Shown: positions 52,863 through 60,261 of the stretch, piece by piece
Layout of the letters: the number at the start of each line of letters is the position of its first letter
How positions within the stretch are numbered: position 1 is the first letter of the stretch
NCBI GenBank assembly: GCA_913063505.1
Contig: CAJXYT010000004.1
Coordinates: 1 to 60,261, forward strand
Source of the DNA: an uncultured Gammaproteobacteria bacterium
GTDB lineage: Bacteria > Pseudomonadota > Gammaproteobacteria > Steroidobacterales > Woeseiaceae
Length of the DNA: 60,261 nt
Direction of reading: 5' to 3'
Made by a program: the position numbers and the translations under genes
Notes under the pieces: generated by a model
Told to the model about the DNA's origin: nothing
Seen by the model: the letters and a program-made list of their open reading frames with translations, nothing else
The model's database searches: none

Positions 52863-52966
52863 AGTCTTAGCGTTCGATCATTCAAAGAACGCAATCATAT
52901 CAACATTGCTGCTGACCGCTACGCCCGGTATTCTTCTGATCTAAAAAAACTCTCCGAGGACTCGCA

Positions 52967-53464
52967 ATGTCGGCCACACCTGTCAAATTCCAAGCCCGCG
53001 ACAGCATCGAACAGGTTGAAGAAGGCAACGACCTCGCACCGAAATTCGATGACCGCGGACTAATCACCGTCGTCACCACCGACGCCACCAGCGGCGAGGT
53101 CCTCATGCAGGGCTACATGAACAAAGAAGCACTGCAGCTGACTATCTCTACTGGCGAAGCCCACTACTTCAGTCGCAGCCGCCAGGCTCTGTGGCACAAA
53201 GGCGCCACTAGCGGCCTCGTTCAAGCGGTCCGAGAATTCTTAATCGACGATGACCAAGATTGTATCTGGCTCCGAGCGGATGTCGCGGGCGGCGCAAGTT
53301 GTCACGTAGGCTACCGCAGCTGCTTCTACCGAAAAGTTCCAGTCGGCAACGATTTTGAGTTGAAACAATCGGACGGCCGCATAGACCTAGAATGGACGGA
53401 ATCGGAGAAAGTATTCGACCCAGAAGAGGTCTACGGAGCCGCTCCGAACCCGACCATCCTGTAA
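52967..53464 (+). CDS. hisI: Phosphoribosyl-AMP cyclohydrolase
   Basis: '[41 protein letters not shown]', '[12 protein letters not shown]'. Confidence 0.93.
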   Translation: MSATPVKFQARDSIEQVEEGNDLAPKFDDRGLITVVTTDATSGEVLMQGYMNKEALQLTISTGEAHYFSRSRQALWHKGATSGLVQAVREFLIDDDQDCIWLRADVAGGASCHVGYRSCFYRKVPVGNDFELKQSDGRIDLEWTESEKVFDPEEVYGAAPNPTIL

Positions 53465-53489
53465 CAACACGACCCCCTGACTTTGATCG

Positions 53490-54188
53490 TCAGAATCGTC
53501 CCTCAGCGTCTTGCCGACGTTTGTCGCGACGGCGCCGCGCGGCGGGTTGCGGCTCGGCCATCGTGATGGCCCGTGCTTGAAGTGCATATTCGATCGTTCC
53601 GATCATCCATAGGAAATAACCAATTAGTTCGATAAATTCTTCGACTGCGAGTTTGATGATGCGGCGATAGTCGTCGCCAAGGATTGCCATCCACAGTGGT
53701 TCGTGGCCAACAAATCTTACAAATGCGAAAAGAATTACAGCGCCTGCGAACAGCAGCGTCAATCCAGGTGACGGCCAAATGCGTGCGAAAGTGATTTGAG
53801 TGCGCTTCCTGTGTCGAAATGTATAGGCGATTATGAGTGATCCGACGATTGCGATGATGACTTGCCAGAAATTATCAATAACGTATCGGTCGAGGAAATA
53901 ATCTAGCTCGCGAATCAGAAAGGCCAGAGCCATACCGCCAAACAGGATAGCGACCGTGCGTTGCGACGGGCAATAGAGAGCGACCCACCACATTATGACG
54001 CCGCATACGCCAAGAATGATGGCTTGAATTATTTCCACCGGGGAAAATTCACTGGTGCCGAAGCGGTCAGCCTCGCTGAGCAGGATGTGCAGTTTCAGAC
54101 TGCCAGGGGACGCGAGTTCCATTTGCGTCAGTGCCCACGTTACGAAGGCAATTACTATGAAATACAGGAGTAGGCGTAGCCAGGGCAT
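53490..54188 (-). CDS. Hypothetical polytopic membrane protein
   Basis: 232 aa, about six hydrophobic segments, basic C-terminal tail; no family recognised. Confidence 0.7.
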   Translation of the reverse strand: MPWLRLLLYFIVIAFVTWALTQMELASPGSLKLHILLSEADRFGTSEFSPVEIIQAIILGVCGVIMWWVALYCPSQRTVAILFGGMALAFLIRELDYFLDRYVIDNFWQVIIAIVGSLIIAYTFRHRKRTQITFARIWPSPGLTLLFAGAVILFAFVRFVGHEPLWMAILGDDYRRIIKLAVEEFIELIGYFLWMIGTIEYALQARAITMAEPQPAARRRRDKRRQDAEGRF

Positions 54189-54613
54189 ACCAAACTATAC
54201 ACTGCGATCAAGTTATTGGCGTAGCCGAAAGGTGGCTTCTCTCGCAGCATTCAGAAGTCTATGATTTTTAAGAAACTCTAATGCATCCTCGGCGTCGCTT
54301 TGGAGTCAGTCTAGTGTGTTGCTAATCCGAAAATTGTATCCCCATGCATTCATGTCCGACATGATGCGCTTGCAGCCAACGTCTCGACGTTGTCGGTTAA
54401 CATCGCCTTGTAAATAGCTCACCGCGGGTTCCTCAAGACCTTCACCATCGGCATCTTAGTCGACGCCAGCGCGCCTCCCAAGCGTCATGAAAATGACATG
54501 GCAGGATTCGGAGCAGTGGATGGATGGGAGTATCTGCCTGCACATAGGCCGTATTAGTACAGTAAAAAATCCAAGACACTTCGCGGCAGATCAAAAATGA
54601 GCAATATATTCGC

Positions 54614-57566
<2,953 letters not shown>

Positions 57567-57639
57567 CTATGAAAAAATGCAAGCCTACATGAACAGGCTG
57601 CGATGCGCAGTAGCGGTATACCTCAGACGGCTGAATACA

Positions 57640-59178
57640 CTAGGCTCCGGCACGACTTCGAATCCAGAAGAAACCGAGTATTAAGTAGCAGATTCCCAGA
57701 ATCGTCCAATTACCGCTGTCGGCGTAAATCGTAGTGCCGCGATGGGCGCGGACGCTGGCAGTCATTACCACTGGCTTAAATTGCTTACCGATCTTCAGGA
57801 TATCACCAGTCGGACCGATGAACGCGCTGATGCCGGTATTGGTTGAGCGAATAGAATAGCGACCGACTTCCAGCGCTCGCATTCGAGCGATTTGCAGATG
57901 TTGGTGCGGTGCAATCGAATCGCCAAACCAGCCATCGTTGCTGACATTGATCAGTAAATCGGCGTCGGGAAATGCGTACAACTGCTCCGTGCCGAAGGCA
58001 TCTTCCCAGCAAATAGCTACCGCCAGATTTACACCCTTGGCTGTTTGTAGCAACGCTTGAACATTGCTCCCCGCCGTGAGATCAGCGTAAGGAAGATTCC
58101 GCAACCTCATCCATTCCCGGACGACTTCAGGAACCGGAAAATATTCGCCGAAGGGTACCAGGTGCCGCTTGTGATACGCCTGCCGCTCGTCACTCCCGAG
58201 CATCAGAACGCTGTTAAATATCTGTGCGTCAGCACTGTGCTGCATGTTGCGTTCGAGAATCCCGACCAGCACCGTTTGAGCATTTCGCTTCGCATCGCCG
58301 TCAACAATATTCAGATAATCTGCGACTTGGTCCTGCAAAGCAGGAATCGCGACTTCTGGCCATATGACTAGCTCGCTCTCAGGCACACTCAGCGTCGAGC
58401 TTCGATAAAAGTCGAGCGTCGCTTGGCGTTGTTCAGGGAGCCATTTATGCTCTTGCGGGATACCACCCTGAACGATCGTGGTACGAATCGGATCACCATA
58501 GGGTTCAGTCCAATCCACTATGCTTAGCGCGCTGCCAGCGATCCAGGGTAGGAAAATGAGCGGAACTGCGATCAGGCGTTCCCTGTTCGTAGTCATGATT
58601 GATACAAGAATTGCGGCACTACTGAACAGCAACATCATCGATACGCCGTAAACACCGAGGACAGGTGCCCACCCAGCTAGGGCTGAATCAACCTGTCCGT
58701 AACCTTGAGATAGCCATGGAAACCCAGTCAATACCCAGCCGCGCAGCCACTCCACAAAGACCCATGTTGCAGGGCCAATGAAGTACATACGCCACGGTTT
58801 ACCCTGCGAAAGGCGAGACATGACCCAGCCTGCTAACCATAGGAATGTCGCCAAGATCAACGACAAAGCCCCCATCAAAATAACTGCGATCCACAGAGCC
58901 GCATTGCCATACACATGAACGGATATGTAAATCCAATATGTGCCCGTAAGAAACAGTCCAAAGCCAAACCAGAAAAAATGCGCCGCGGCATCTTTAGGTG
59001 AAGCCGTGAGTGCGACGAACAAAAGTGGGAGTATCAGCAACGGGGCCAATAGTGACCACTCTGCAGGTGCGAATACCAAGGTCGTCGCGCTACCTATGAA
59101 GAACGCGAGCAAGCGACTTAGTCTTGGCTGATCTGAAGTCAGCGAAAACAGAAAGTCCAGATCTTTCTTATTAGCCAA
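57640..59178 (-). CDS. lnt: Apolipoprotein N-acyltransferase
   Basis: 'ELVIWPEVAIPALQD', 'RHLVPFGEYFP', 'AVAICWEDAFG', 'NVSNDGWFGDSIAPHQHLQIARMRALE'. Confidence 0.96.
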   Translation of the reverse strand: MANKKDLDFLFSLTSDQPRLSRLLAFFIGSATTLVFAPAEWSLLAPLLILPLLFVALTASPKDAAAHFFWFGFGLFLTGTYWIYISVHVYGNAALWIAVILMGALSLILATFLWLAGWVMSRLSQGKPWRMYFIGPATWVFVEWLRGWVLTGFPWLSQGYGQVDSALAGWAPVLGVYGVSMMLLFSSAAILVSIMTTNRERLIAVPLIFLPWIAGSALSIVDWTEPYGDPIRTTIVQGGIPQEHKWLPEQRQATLDFYRSSTLSVPESELVIWPEVAIPALQDQVADYLNIVDGDAKRNAQTVLVGILERNMQHSADAQIFNSVLMLGSDERQAYHKRHLVPFGEYFPVPEVVREWMRLRNLPYADLTAGSNVQALLQTAKGVNLAVAICWEDAFGTEQLYAFPDADLLINVSNDGWFGDSIAPHQHLQIARMRALEVGRYSIRSTNTGISAFIGPTGDILKIGKQFKPVVMTASVRAHRGTTIYADSGNWTILGICYLILGFFWIRSRAGA

Positions 59179-59183
59179 TGAGA

Positions 59184-60035
59184 TCAGCCGTTGCTGCGCT
59201 GTACCCGTAACGCATCAATTCGTCGTTCATCTGCTTTGACAACGACAAAACCGAACCCACCAAACTCGACATTTTCGCCACGGCCAGGAAGCCGTCCGAG
59301 CTCATGCATTACGAGGCCGCCGATCGTATCGTATTCCTCATCGTCCAATGCACACTCAAAGTATTCATTAAAATCTTCGATACGAGTCAGCGCACGCACG
59401 GCGAAACATTCTTTGCCGTCTCGATCACCGTCCGGCCGGATGAACTCCGCTTCTTCGTGATCGTGCTCATCGTCAATTTCACCGACTATTTCTTCGAGCA
59501 CGTCTTCAATAGTCAGCAAGCCAGCAACGCCGCCGTATTCGTCGACGACAATTGCCATGTGATTGTGACTCGCACGAAACTCTTTCAAAAGGGCATTGAG
59601 TCTCTTCGATTCAGGAATAACCGACGCGGGTCGCAGTAATTTTTTGATCGTAAGATCTTTTGCCTCATCGCGGCCGTAATAGCGCAGCAAGTCTTTCGCC
59701 AGCAAAATACCAAGAACCTCATCACGATCTTCGCCAATAACGGGGAAACGTGAGTGGCCGGACTCAACGATCAACTTCATTGTCTCGTCAAAGCCATCCT
59801 CTATGTCAATCACGACCATTTGCGAACGCGGCACCATAACTTCTCGCACCTGAGTTTCAGATACTTCAAGCACGCCAGATAGCATGCTTTTCTCTTCGGC
59901 ATCGAGCTCAACATCAGACTGGATAAAGTTTTGAATTTCGTGGCGGCTCCAGGGTTCGCCCCTGATTGCTCGCATAACGCGTGAAATCAGGCCGGGTGTA
60001 CCCGAGCCGCTGGTACTTGGGGGTTTTTCGTTCAT
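59184..60035 (-). CDS. corC: HlyC/CorC family transporter-associated protein (CBS + CorC_HlyC domains)
   Basis: 'VREVMVPRSQMVVID', 'HNHMAIVVDEYGGVAGLLTIEDVLEEIVGEIDDEHD'; next to lnt. Confidence 0.95.
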   Translation of the reverse strand: MNEKPPSTSGSGTPGLISRVMRAIRGEPWSRHEIQNFIQSDVELDAEEKSMLSGVLEVSETQVREVMVPRSQMVVIDIEDGFDETMKLIVESGHSRFPVIGEDRDEVLGILLAKDLLRYYGRDEAKDLTIKKLLRPASVIPESKRLNALLKEFRASHNHMAIVVDEYGGVAGLLTIEDVLEEIVGEIDDEHDHEEAEFIRPDGDRDGKECFAVRALTRIEDFNEYFECALDDEEYDTIGGLVMHELGRLPGRGENVEFGGFGFVVVKADERRIDALRVQRSNG

Positions 60036-60039
60036 AGAT

Positions 60040-60192
60040 TTAAAGTGTATCAGGTCCCCGGGGAGACTCTCTATAGGGATTCGCGATCCCGTGATTGATC
60101 ATTATCTGTATTTCCAGATTTTCCATAACGGCAGTATCGCTATCATTGATATGATCGAAGCCCAATAGATGCAACGTTCCGTGCACCAACAT
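60040..60192 (-). CDS. ybeY: Endoribonuclease YbeY, C-terminal fragment (5' end lost at contig end/adapter)
   Basis: Minus-strand translation MLVHGTLHLLGFDHINDSDTAVMENLEIQIMINHGIANPYRESPRGPDTL*; HGTLHLLGFDH metal motif; upstream of corC. Confidence 0.9.
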   Translation of the reverse strand: MLVHGTLHLLGFDHINDSDTAVMENLEIQIMINHGIANPYRESPRGPDTL

Positions 60193-60261
60193 CTGTCTCT
60201 TATACACATCTCCGAGCCCACGAGACCGTACTAGATCTCGTATGCCGTCTTCTGCTTGAAA
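60193..60261 (+). other. Illumina Nextera transposase adapter + i7 index + P7 sequence (non-biological)
   Basis: CTGTCTCTTATACACATCTCCGAGCCCACGAGAC-CGTACTAG-ATCTCGTATGCCGTCTTCTGCTTG-AAA; matches known Nextera read-through structure. Confidence 0.99.

Overview
This window looks like a chromosomal contig from a gammaproteobacterium. It is mostly housekeeping genes in recognisable gammaproteobacterial synteny: rsmA-apaG-apaH / folA-thyA-lgt; gcvT-H-PA-tpx-PB under a tandem glycine riboswitch; ygfB-pepP-ubiH-ubiI; zapB-like-zapA-6S RNA-fau; rpiA; rplM-rpsI; coq7; rpe-djlA-purC; pmbA/darP-purE-purK; tldD-nit-yhdP-rng-maf-rlmH-rsfS-nadD-holA; cysS-sufE-yidD; leuS-lptE; lnt-corC-ybeY. I saw no CRISPR array, prophage or transposase. 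The main accessory block is a seven-gene minus-strand lipid-modification cluster (about 22.0-28.4 kb). It has two cyclopropane-synthase-like methyltransferases, an FAD amine-oxidase-like protein, DUF1365, lipocalin, DUF1295 and DUF2878, and sits directly downstream of an OmpR/EnvZ-type two-component system. Other notable points: a tandem-duplicated HtrA-like protease whose second protease domain has lost its triad; a Tpx peroxiredoxin without the canonical resolving Cys inside the glycine cleavage operon; a 1-nt frameshift in sufE; a half-length DarP; a lysine-repeat histone-like protein; a perfect 17-bp inverted repeat with attC-like ends; and Illumina Nextera/P7 adapter sequence (60193-60261) left on the end of the contig. 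All calls come from reading the sequence and translations; no database search was run.
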